The notes beneath the pieces are model-generated. The model did no database searches, was not told the DNA's origin, and saw only the letters and a program-made list of their open reading frames with translations. Source: an uncultured Ruminococcus sp. (lineage in GTDB: Bacteria; Bacillota; Clostridia; Oscillospirales; Acutalibacteraceae). Taken from it: a DNA stretch of 64,000 nt. Below are positions 56,664 to 64,000 of this stretch, one piece after another. Position 1 is the first letter of the stretch. The number at the start of each line of letters is the position of its first letter. The stretch spans positions 1 through 64,000 of the forward strand of contig CACXBF010000004.1 in NCBI GenBank assembly GCA_902765855.1. The letters are read 5' to 3'. The translations under genes and the position numbers were made by a program.

Positions 56664-58806
56664 CAGAGGAATGATAACAGCAGGACAGCTTTTTGTATTG
56701 CTGTTCATAAGCCGAGCAATCGTAACAATAACATATAGCCCCGAATTATCTTCGGATGATGATATGTGGAATCACTTGCTTTCGGCGATGTTCGCTTTTC
56801 CGCTTTCATTGATAATGCTTATTCCAACACTTCTCTTGTGGAAGCTGAATCGTGATATGTCTGTTTTGGAATATGGCGAAGATATTTTCAAAAGGCTTTC
56901 AATTATAATTTCGCTGTTTTATGCAGTATATTTTATAATGGTTTGCGGTTACGGAATTGCACTTTATAATAAATTCGTTTCTCTTGGAGTTAATGGAGAA
57001 GCACCTGTTTTTGCGGTAGCTGTAGCTGTTTTGGTGGCATCTTGCTATGGTGCATTTAAGGGAGTTGAGGCAATCGCTCGTGCGTCAGGACTTATTCTGA
57101 TAGGACTTATCGCAACCGTTCTTATTTTGATTTTTGCTCTTACACCATCTATCGATACTGAAAATTACCGTACGATTTTATCAACAAGTTACACTTCAAC
57201 CTATAATGGCACAATTCTTATGCTTTCAAGAATGTCCTGCATACCTGCGATAGCGGTTTTATATCCTATAGTTAAAGGAAATATCGCAAAGGGTAGTGTG
57301 CTTTGGTGTAGTTCAATTTTCATCTTGGTAATGATTTCAATAATTCTTGTAACAGGTTCGCTTGGAGATTACCTCAAGAATAGCGTATTCCCGGTTTATC
57401 AGGCGGCAAAAACTGTAAATATCGGTTTTTTACAAAGGCTGGACGCATTATTCATAGGATTGTGGACGGCAGGTCTATTCTGCCGACTTTCTCTCTTTTT
57501 GTATCTTTTTGCCTTGTGCGTAGGTAAGGCTTTTGGCAAGAGAGCGTCACGCTTTGCAATTATAGTCGGAGGAGCAGCAATTTTAATATTCGGGACGGTG
57601 ACAGCAGATATGGGATTTACAAGCTTTATCTTTAACATCAATTTCTGGTTGTGGTTTACTCTTATTTCAGCGGTATTTATACCAACATTTTTACTGATAT
57701 GTTATGCAGTAAAATCAAGTGGAAAGAAAAATAAAACTCGCAAAAAGAGCGGAGCAAAGGCTCTTATTTTAACAATAGGAATAGGTTTGACTGTTCTTAC
57801 ATGTTCAGGTTGTATGAGTAGGGCAGAGCTTAACGAAAAAGTCATAGTAGAGGGTATAGGCATAGATAAAGAAAATGATAAATATACACTTACAGCTATG
57901 GTATTAAATATCGAGAGTACAGAAGAAGCCTTACCACCAAATATAGTTTCTGCATCAGGAAGTTCTGTTGCAGAATGTTTTGATAATATTTCACGCAATA
58001 CAGGAAGACAAGTTATGCTTAGCAGTAATCGTTTTATAGCTATGAATAAAGTAGCCGCCAAGGTTGCTGATGAAGTTCTTTCATACTTTAATAATAGCTT
58101 TGAGGCAAGACCTGATGCTTTTATTTATGTAACAGAGGGAAATACCGCAAATATGTTAAGTAACGAAAAGGTTCTTGATACAATGACTGCCGAAGATATT
58201 GCTATGATTGGCGGAGATTATTCAGACGGTACAGTCAAAGCTTGTGAATATAAAGAATATAAAGCGTCAGATAATAGCGGAATTTATGACATTTCTGTTC
58301 CTATACTAACGCTTGATGAAAGCAAAGCACGAATAATTCCTGACGGTGTAGCTTTATTTCGTAAGGGAAAGATGAGCGGAACGCTTACAACAAACGAATC
58401 TATAATTCTTAATATTCTTTCAGATAATGTAAGTGGTGCGGTCATTTCTCTTGATGACGATAAAAAAACGCCTATAAAGATAGTTTCAGCGAAGTCCGAA
58501 AATAACATTAGCCATAATAAAGATATATTTAATTATTCAAAAAATCTCGAAGTATCTCTTGAACTTCCCGAGGGTAGTAATTCGCAAAACGAAAAACTCC
58601 TCGAACAAGTCGAGAAGTTTCTTAAAAAATCGTGTTATGAAACTGCCGAAAAAGCCATAAAAACTTATAGTAGCGATATTCTTAGAATAGGGAAAAAGGC
58701 ACAAAACGGTTTTTATTATGATTTTGAAAAAATCAAAGATTGGCACGAGACATTAAAATCTGTAAAGCTTGATTTTTCGGTTAAAGCAAATTTTGTACGC
58801 TCATAG
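56653..58806 (+). CDS. GerAB permease fused to GerAC lipoprotein-like domain
   Basis: 717 residues from ATG 56653, eight bases after AAGGAAG, overlapping gerA by 11 bases. Residues 1-365 form the ten-helix GerAB spore permease (ITAGQLFVLLFISRAIVTIT), the germinant-binding subunit. After a basic linker (KSSGKKNKTRKKSGAK) comes a further hydrophobic stretch with a lipobox-like LTCSGC (Cys387), then a full GerAC domain (EKVIVEGIGIDKE to about 715). There is no ATG, GTG or TTG between the permease and the hydrophobic stretch, so the two subunits are one chain. In known operons B and C are separate and C is an N-terminal lipoprotein. Confidence 0.9.
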   Translation: MTTNRGMITAGQLFVLLFISRAIVTITYSPELSSDDDMWNHLLSAMFAFPLSLIMLIPTLLLWKLNRDMSVLEYGEDIFKRLSIIISLFYAVYFIMVCGYGIALYNKFVSLGVNGEAPVFAVAVAVLVASCYGAFKGVEAIARASGLILIGLIATVLILIFALTPSIDTENYRTILSTSYTSTYNGTILMLSRMSCIPAIAVLYPIVKGNIAKGSVLWCSSIFILVMISIILVTGSLGDYLKNSVFPVYQAAKTVNIGFLQRLDALFIGLWTAGLFCRLSLFLYLFALCVGKAFGKRASRFAIIVGGAAILIFGTVTADMGFTSFIFNINFWLWFTLISAVFIPTFLLICYAVKSSGKKNKTRKKSGAKALILTIGIGLTVLTCSGCMSRAELNEKVIVEGIGIDKENDKYTLTAMVLNIESTEEALPPNIVSASGSSVAECFDNISRNTGRQVMLSSNRFIAMNKVAAKVADEVLSYFNNSFEARPDAFIYVTEGNTANMLSNEKVLDTMTAEDIAMIGGDYSDGTVKACEYKEYKASDNSGIYDISVPILTLDESKARIIPDGVALFRKGKMSGTLTTNESIILNILSDNVSGAVISLDDDKKTPIKIVSAKSENNISHNKDIFNYSKNLEVSLELPEGSNSQNEKLLEQVEKFLKKSCYETAEKAIKTYSSDILRIGKKAQNGFYYDFEKIKDWHETLKSVKLDFSVKANFVRS

Positions 58807-58814
58807 ATATAATA

Positions 58815-59651
58815 TCAAGTCTCTTTTCGTCTAAATATGTGTTTTATTCTTTCATTGTTTTTCTGAATATCACCGAGATAGAAAGAAACGATAAATCCCA
58901 AAATTAAAAACAATATTGAAATTGCCGAAGTAGTATTCAAGCTTAATACACAGCTTTCGTTTAGAACGCTTGGAATAATGGAGATAAACAATCCAAATAT
59001 TATTGAGAATGTAGCTGTATAGAAATTTTTAACCAAGACATTCATTATAAATGAAATTAAAAAAGCGCCGATAAGTAAGCCAAATCCGGCAGGAATCAAT
59101 ACTCTGAAATTTAAATTTGCAAGCGAGCTGACATATAGTTCATATAAACCAAATGTAGATAATATTACTGCACTGTCAACGCCTGGAACTATAGATGAAG
59201 CTGCAACAGCCACTCCCAATAATACAGCCTGTAAAAAGTTCGGATTTTTTATTTGAGGAAAAGCACCACTGTTCAGTGAAAAAAGTGTAATGCCTACACA
59301 AGCCGCCGCAACTATAAATATATAGTATTTTTTTGAAAACCCATTCTTTTTAACTTCTTTAAAGAATAATGGAATTGTGCCAAGAACAAGACCAAGGAAA
59401 GTAAAGCGAGTCTGCATTTCAAAATTATTTAAGAAAAAATCGACTACCTTGCTAAAAATCAATACACCAATTCCAAATCCAATTATTAATGGAATTAGAA
59501 AAATAACATTTTTCTTAAAGTTCTTAAAAAGAGTGCTTATGGCATTGAGAGTTTTTTGATACAATCCGAAAATAACAAGCAATACACTTCCGCTCAAGCC
59601 CGGAGCAATACCACCTATTCCGACAATTATTCCCTTTAATAGAGTTTTCAT
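58815..59651 (-). CDS. DUF368 protein, PopT-type polyprenyl-phosphate transporter
   Basis: 278 residues from ATG 59651, five bases after GAGGT; an earlier in-frame codon would add six residues. Eight or more membrane helices. The family motifs IGGIAPGLSGSVLLVIFGLY (about 14-33) and SIVPGVDSAVILSTFGLYE (about 157-175) are internal repeats. DUF368 proteins have been shown to return undecaprenyl phosphate from the outer to the inner leaflet. This complements UppP, which makes C55-P outside. Monocistronic, convergent with the Ger genes. Confidence 0.88.
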   Translation of the reverse strand: MKTLLKGIIVGIGGIAPGLSGSVLLVIFGLYQKTLNAISTLFKNFKKNVIFLIPLIIGFGIGVLIFSKVVDFFLNNFEMQTRFTFLGLVLGTIPLFFKEVKKNGFSKKYYIFIVAAACVGITLFSLNSGAFPQIKNPNFLQAVLLGVAVAASSIVPGVDSAVILSTFGLYELYVSSLANLNFRVLIPAGFGLLIGAFLISFIMNVLVKNFYTATFSIIFGLFISIIPSVLNESCVLSLNTTSAISILFLILGFIVSFYLGDIQKNNERIKHIFRRKET

Positions 59652-59913
59652 AGTCAACCTCGCAATCAATATTATAACTATTGGGCAGTTTTGATATATT
59701 ATATAATATTATAGGTCTAATATACAATAAGATATTTAAAATGCTTTTATAAATTTAGTAAAATTTCAGTAAAATAAATAAATTTGAGTTTATACAATAT
59801 ATAGAAAAATAATTTTCACATAAGGCAATATTTTCTTTTGTCGTTAGCAGATGAAAAAATCTTTGTTATATTATTATTTACTTATGTTGTAAATAATTCC
59901 GAACAAAATAAAA

Positions 59914-59947
59914 CAGCTCACAAATCAATTTATAGATTTGCAAGCTG
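59914..59947 (-). terminator. Terminator of the P-type ATPase operon
   Basis: CAGCT-CA-CAAATC (plus) pairs with GATTTG-CA-AGCTG. On the minus strand it is followed by TTTTATTTTG, 25 bases after the ATPase stop. The rest of 59652-59910 is A+T-rich with no gene seen. Confidence 0.8.
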
Positions 59948-59971
59948 CTTAATATAAGCTGTTTTAAATTA

Positions 59972-62065
59972 TTATTCTTCAGAATCTTTTTCTTCAAGTA
60001 AATTGGTCATACTCTTTAAGCTAATTCCCAATGTTGACATATTGTGAAATAGAGCAGATGTTGTCGGAGGAATTATACCGCTTACACCGAGAATAATCAG
60101 CATAAGATTGAACGAAACAATAAAGCGATAATTTCTGTGTATTCTTGCCATAAGTGCTTCGCTTAATTTTCTCAAAGTAACAATTTCAAAGAGATTTTCG
60201 GAAGCGATGGTTATATCGGCAATTTCCTTGGCAATAGCCGCACCGGTATTTATTGCAATACCTGCATCAGCCTCAGAAAGTGCCGGAGAATCGTTGACTC
60301 CATCACCAATCATAATAACCTTTCTGCCTTTTGCTTTTTCATTTCTTATGAAATCAGCTTTATCTTCAGGTAGAACTTCAGCATAATATTCATCTACGCC
60401 AACAATCTTGGCAACTGCTTTAGCAGTCTTTTTGTTGTCGCCTGTCATCATTACAACTTTGGATATACCACATTTATGCAAAGCAGCAATAGCGTCCTTT
60501 GCCTCTGAACGAAGTGGGTCATATATGCATATTACAGCAGCAAGTTCACCCGAAATGCAAAGGTAAAGGTGGGAGTATTCAGGAGAAAGTGAGTGGAATT
60601 TTTCCTCATCGCCCTCAGGAATAGAACAGCCCTCGTCCTCAAATACGAAATGATAACTTCCTATAATAACCTTCTTATCATTTACAGCACTTGAAATTCC
60701 ATGTGCAACAACATATTTAACTTCAGAGTGATATTCCTCGTGTGAAAGACCGCGCTTTTTAGCCTCATCAACAACAGCATTCGCCATAGAATGAGGATAA
60801 TGTTCTTCAAGACAAGCAGCAAGACGAAGCATTTCGTCCTCAGTATGATTACCAAAGGTAACTACCTTTGCAACCTTTGGAGTAGCATAGGTAAGAGTAC
60901 CGGTCTTGTCAAAAACAACCGTATCAGCGTTTGCGACAGCTTCAAGAAAGCGTCCGCCCTTTACAGAAATGTTGTAGTCGTTGCTTTCACGCATTGCAGA
61001 TAATACTGCAATAGGCATAGCAAGCTTTAATGCACAAGAGAAATCAACCATAAGAATAGCCATAGCTTTTGTGACATTTCTTGTGAGTAGGTAAGTTAGA
61101 ATTGTTCCTCCGAGCATATATGGAACAAGCTTGTCTGCAAGAGAAGAAGCCTTATCTTCGGCTGCGGATTTGAGCTTTTCAGATTCCTCAATCATACGAA
61201 CGATTCTGTCATACTTACCGCTGCCGGAAGCCTTATCTACGCAGATTACACATTCGCCTTCCTCGGCGACAGTTCCGGCATAAACATAACTGCCTACTGT
61301 TTTAACAACCGGCAAAGATTCACCTGTCATAGATGACTGATTAACAGTGGCCTCTCCGCTTATAACCTTACCATCAAGCGGAATCATATTTCCTGTTCTT
61401 ACAACAATCTTATCTCCTGCCTGTATATCTCCGATAGGAACAAGCACTTCGCAAGTATCAGTTTTGAGCCATACCTTGTCAACATTCAACGACATTGTAC
61501 TTGCAAGGTCAGCGACAGATTTTTTATGAGTCCAATCTTCCAATATTTCGCCAAGATTAAGCATAAACATTACGGAAGAAGCAGTGCTGAAATCTCCTCG
61601 TATAATGGAAACCGAAACGGCTGTTGCATCAAGAACCGAAACCGAAAGCTTGCGGTTCAGTAAAGCTTTCAAGCCCTTCTTAATATACTTAATAGAGCGG
61701 AAAAGTGTGATGGCGGTTTTTATTGGTGCTGGCAGAAAAAGCTTTGTTACCATATGAGATACGGTAGAAAAAACAAGTCTATCTTCAAAATCTCTGTGAA
61801 GTTGTCTTGAGGTATGCTCAGGAACAAGCTCAAGAGCCTCTGCGGCTTTAAAAGAAAATTCTGCCAAAGCACGAATAATATTTTTTCGCTCAGTTTTATA
61901 GAGTATAATTGCGTCTTGGGTTCGGTCGTATACCTTAACACTTGTAACGCCGTCAATATTACGCATATAATATTCAAGAATATCAGCGTCATGAAGTGTC
62001 ATACGGCTGCACATAAGATGTACACGAATACGGCCACGAGATTCATGCAATATTTTACATTTCAT
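59972..62065 (-). CDS. P1B-like cation-transporting ATPase with atypical transport motif
   Basis: 697 residues, ATG behind GGAGGC. The N-terminal ferredoxin-like HMA_2-type domain (1-60) lacks a CxxC metal site. Then A-domain TGES (about 248), phosphorylation site DKTGTLT (about 387), and ATP-binding/hinge MMTGDNKKT and GDGVNDSPAL. The helix before the phosphorylation domain reads FSCALKLAMPIAV instead of a CPC/SPC/CPx triad. This Ser-Cys-Ala-Leu-Lys pattern marks a distinct P1B-related branch, so the transported ion cannot be predicted from CPx rules. Follows DUF6110 on the same strand. Confidence 0.9.
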   Translation of the reverse strand: MKCKILHESRGRIRVHLMCSRMTLHDADILEYYMRNIDGVTSVKVYDRTQDAIILYKTERKNIIRALAEFSFKAAEALELVPEHTSRQLHRDFEDRLVFSTVSHMVTKLFLPAPIKTAITLFRSIKYIKKGLKALLNRKLSVSVLDATAVSVSIIRGDFSTASSVMFMLNLGEILEDWTHKKSVADLASTMSLNVDKVWLKTDTCEVLVPIGDIQAGDKIVVRTGNMIPLDGKVISGEATVNQSSMTGESLPVVKTVGSYVYAGTVAEEGECVICVDKASGSGKYDRIVRMIEESEKLKSAAEDKASSLADKLVPYMLGGTILTYLLTRNVTKAMAILMVDFSCALKLAMPIAVLSAMRESNDYNISVKGGRFLEAVANADTVVFDKTGTLTYATPKVAKVVTFGNHTEDEMLRLAACLEEHYPHSMANAVVDEAKKRGLSHEEYHSEVKYVVAHGISSAVNDKKVIIGSYHFVFEDEGCSIPEGDEEKFHSLSPEYSHLYLCISGELAAVICIYDPLRSEAKDAIAALHKCGISKVVMMTGDNKKTAKAVAKIVGVDEYYAEVLPEDKADFIRNEKAKGRKVIMIGDGVNDSPALSEADAGIAINTGAAIAKEIADITIASENLFEIVTLRKLSEALMARIHRNYRFIVSFNLMLIILGVSGIIPPTTSALFHNMSTLGISLKSMTNLLEEKDSEE

Positions 62066-62087
62066 TATTTTGCCTCCAGATAAAAAG

Positions 62088-62115
62088 AAAGAGCCGACTA
62101 AAAGGACGGCTCTTT
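62088..62115 (-). terminator. Hairpin between DUF6110 and the P-type ATPase
   Basis: AAAGAGCCG/CGGCTCTTT with a 10-base loop; T-rich on the minus strand (CTTTTT). Placed 22 bases ahead of the ATPase start, it could limit readthrough from the DUF6110 gene. Confidence 0.75.
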
Positions 62116-62151
62116 TAAATTATGCGATAGATGCATAAAAATTATTGAAAA

Positions 62152-62490
62152 TTATTCTTCAACTTTTGTTTCTGTTTCAGCAGTAGCCTCAGCAGGAGCG
62201 TCCTCGTTATTTTCTGTTGATTCATCAGAAACTACATCTTCAGAAGCGGCATCTTCGATAGCTTCTTCTTTTGCGGCACGCTGTTCATTGATTTCCTTAG
62301 CGTCTGCAAGAATATCATCAGCATTTTCCTTAATAGTAGTAACTGTTGTCATAACGCTCTCCTTAGCACGAAGAACAGCAGCAGTTGTATGTGTGTATGC
62401 TTTCTTTGCGTCTTTGCTGCTTAAAAGCTTGATACCAGCAGTTCCGAATAGAACACCAGCAGCAAAAAGACCTAATTTAGCGAATTTCAT
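62152..62490 (-). CDS. DUF6110-like small membrane-anchored protein
   Basis: 112 residues, ATG behind TAGGAGGT. A short hydrophobic N-terminal helix (LGLFAAGVLFGTAGIKLLSS, 6-25) is followed by KDAKKAYTHTTAAVLRAKES, then a long helix and an acidic tail of about 45 residues rich in Glu, Asp and Ala. I recognise it as the DUF6110 type that recurs beside P-type ATPases with the same unusual motif. The His and acidic tail could bind cations; this is conjecture. First gene of the transcript. Confidence 0.75.
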   Translation of the reverse strand: MKFAKLGLFAAGVLFGTAGIKLLSSKDAKKAYTHTTAAVLRAKESVMTTVTTIKENADDILADAKEINEQRAAKEEAIEDAASEDVVSDESTENNEDAPAEATAETETKVEE

Positions 62491-62595
62491 AATCGAAACC
62501 TCCTATTAATTTTTGTTATATTCGCATATAAAAGCCAGAATAAAAATATGATATTCAGCATAAAAATTGCCATAATCATAATTCTGTGTGGAAAT

Positions 62596-62624
62596 ATAAT
62601 ATCACAAAATTCGACAATATTCAA
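62596..62624 (-). promoter_or_regulatory. Promoter of DUF6110 / P-type ATPase
   Basis: Minus strand TTGAAT (62624-62619), 17-base spacer, TATTAT (62601-62596). Confidence 0.65.
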
Positions 62625-62692
62625 GGTTTTGTAAAAACTTTTTAAAAAATTCAAAAATTTTTCGTATTTGTATGTAAGAAATAGATATAAAA

Positions 62693-63871
62693 TCAGTGTT
62701 TAGATTTTTTCTTCATAGCCGATTCATAAGCGGCTATAAATTGCTTTGCCATATTATCGCTCGGAATATCATTTCTTGAACGCCTTACAACATTCTTGAT
62801 AATTCTTTTTCCGTCAACATCAAGAGATGAAAGCTGTTTCATTCTGTCGCCAAACTCTGAGGCTTTTTCATAGGTAAAACCGTTTACGCCTTCTTTAACA
62901 AATTCTTGCGTATATTTATCACGTTTCAGAAGTACAGGCAAGCCACAAGCTATTGCTTCAAGTACAGACATAGACATCAGACCTGTCGTCGCAGCACTTA
63001 CATATACATTACTTGCAGCATAATATTCAGGCATAAGTGAGTGTGGAATTTCACCGGTAAATGTAACCTGACTTTCAATTTTCAGATATTTAGTCCAATC
63101 CTTGAGAGAATCTATTTCAGTTCCGTCACCTACAATCATAAGGTGCATATTATCTCTTACACTTATGAACTGAGCCCATTCTTGCAAAAGGTATTCAACA
63201 CTCTTATCAGTATCAAGTCTGCCGGCAAACATTGCAAGGGTAACATCAGGTGAAATGTTATATTTTTCGCGAAGCTTTTGAATACTTTCAGGTGTAGTAT
63301 TCTGATAATTAAAAGAACTTATATCTGTATCAGATGGAATAACCTTTATATGTTTATCCTTTCTGCCGGATGAAGCGAGATATTCGTGAGCGCGACCGCT
63401 TGATGCAGTAATAACATCACAGTTATCGACCATATCAAGAAGACGGCTTTTTTCTACCATAGTGCCAATTTTAAGTTTAATTTTTGAATTTTCGTAAAAG
63501 AATCTATCCTCATAATAATCCTGAATAGAATATACCGTAGGTATACCAAGCCTATGAGCAATCGAAAGACCAAGCTTACCCATTGCCGTATCAGTATTTA
63601 TATGAATAATATCAGGATTAAATTCAAGAATTTTTTTAAGCATTGTCTGGTTATTTGGATTTTTCAGCGACATACCATATTTGTTATTTGCAGATTTCGC
63701 AGGACAGCGAAGTATGCCGTCCTCAAAGGTTGTTGAAGAAACATCAGTAGACGAAGTAACAACAAGAACTTCATGACCAAGCGATATAAGGCTCTTTCTA
63801 AGAACGCTTATAAAGCTTGATATTCCGCTGAGGTACGGAAGATATATTTCACTGAAAATTGCAATTTTCAC
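62693..63871 (-). CDS. Family 4 glycosyltransferase (diacylglycerol glucosyltransferase-like)
   Basis: 392 residues from GTG 63871, six bases after AGGTG; GTG 63880 overlaps that site. GT-B fold. N-terminal domain: IAIFSEIYLPYLSGISSFI and HINTDTAMGKLGL with VYSIQDYYEDRF. C-terminal domain: FAGRLDTDKSVEYLL (about 220) and the donor-binding SMSVLEAIACGLPVLL (about 310). It resembles Gram-positive 1,2-diacylglycerol 3-glucosyltransferases and related glycolipid enzymes. The exact acceptor is not certain. Confidence 0.85.
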   Translation of the reverse strand: MKIAIFSEIYLPYLSGISSFISVLRKSLISLGHEVLVVTSSTDVSSTTFEDGILRCPAKSANNKYGMSLKNPNNQTMLKKILEFNPDIIHINTDTAMGKLGLSIAHRLGIPTVYSIQDYYEDRFFYENSKIKLKIGTMVEKSRLLDMVDNCDVITASSGRAHEYLASSGRKDKHIKVIPSDTDISSFNYQNTTPESIQKLREKYNISPDVTLAMFAGRLDTDKSVEYLLQEWAQFISVRDNMHLMIVGDGTEIDSLKDWTKYLKIESQVTFTGEIPHSLMPEYYAASNVYVSAATTGLMSMSVLEAIACGLPVLLKRDKYTQEFVKEGVNGFTYEKASEFGDRMKQLSSLDVDGKRIIKNVVRRSRNDIPSDNMAKQFIAAYESAMKKKSKH

Positions 63872-63967
63872 AAAAATCACCTATTTCCGAAATTTAATAA
63901 TTGGATTTATTATTTTAGTATCTTTTTTGACATATATAATATATTTATAAAAATTTATTCTTATATA

Positions 63968-63995
63968 ATTATATCATATGGACTGCTTTTTTCAA
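63968..63995 (-). promoter_or_regulatory. Promoter of the GT4 gene
   Basis: Minus strand TTGAAA (63995-63990), 16-base spacer, TATAAT (63973-63968), about 95 bases ahead of the start codon. Confidence 0.65.
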
Positions 63996-64000
63996 GTATT

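Noticed and set aside
57700..57800. Separate gerC gene with its own start
   Set aside because: No in-frame ATG, GTG or TTG lies before the hydrophobic segment. The one TTG in the segment would leave only half a signal peptide and no ribosome-binding site.

Overview
The window is low-GC Gram-positive DNA. An endospore germination locus, sortase-assembled pili, an F-type ATP synthase with sodium-type ligands, TTG starts with strong AGGAGG-like sites and sigmaA-type TTGACA-17-TATAAT promoters point to an anaerobic Clostridia member. The protein families look like the Ruminococcus/Oscillospiraceae group; that placement is inferred from family resemblance, not from an rRNA gene.

Layout. 1-4.5 kb is a decaying accessory patch: a 5'-truncated DNA methyltransferase specificity end, a TrlF-like PHP-ATPase broken by two frameshifts, and a tyrosine-integrase remnant. 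4.5-5.4 kb holds a Ser/Glu-rich lipoprotein preceded by a structured RNA with its own promoter and terminator. 5.5-6.5 kb is a glycosyltransferase. 6.5-10.5 kb is the rpmG-secE-nusG-rplK-rplA / rplJ-rplL / rpmB translation cluster with an L10 leader. An ABC-F ATPase, an HPr-like protein and mtaB follow. 14.4-21.7 kb is the ATP synthase operon (atpI-like, atpB, E, F, H, A, G, D, C), interrupted by a repeat between atpE and atpF. 21.8-30.4 kb carries a membrane protein, nnr, a lipoprotein, ftsK, uppP, a ClpP-class protease and lexA. lexA is cotranscribed with an SPL-type radical SAM gene from a promoter with an SOS box in its spacer. 31.8-34.4 kb is a zinc-type ABC importer. 34.5-40.2 kb holds DUF3006, a CNNM/CorC-type protein, a lipoprotein with a histidine phosphatase, an XRE regulator and a zinc-ribbon/pseudokinase/PASTA protein. 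After tRNA-Ala comes a five-gene pilus locus (41-49.7 kb). The rest comprises a DUF2974 hydrolase, a HAD phosphatase, two RCK proteins, DUF4363/DUF421, gerA with a GerAB-GerAC fusion, DUF368, a DUF6110 plus P-type ATPase operon, and a GT4 glycosyltransferase.

A family of GC-richer intergenic repeats is scattered through at least seven gaps (16.1, 24.5, 31.3, 36.1, 51.0, 53.6 and 54.9 kb), in both orientations. Its hairpins differ by compensating base changes. This family and the RNA at 5.15-5.36 kb are the least explained structures in the window.

How the genes work together: the translation and ATP synthase blocks are housekeeping. UppP and the DUF368 protein both belong to undecaprenyl-phosphate recycling. 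The pilus locus encodes a tip, a backbone, two pilin sortases and an ancillary pilin. The Ger genes encode a nutrient germinant receptor in which two subunits are joined in one chain.
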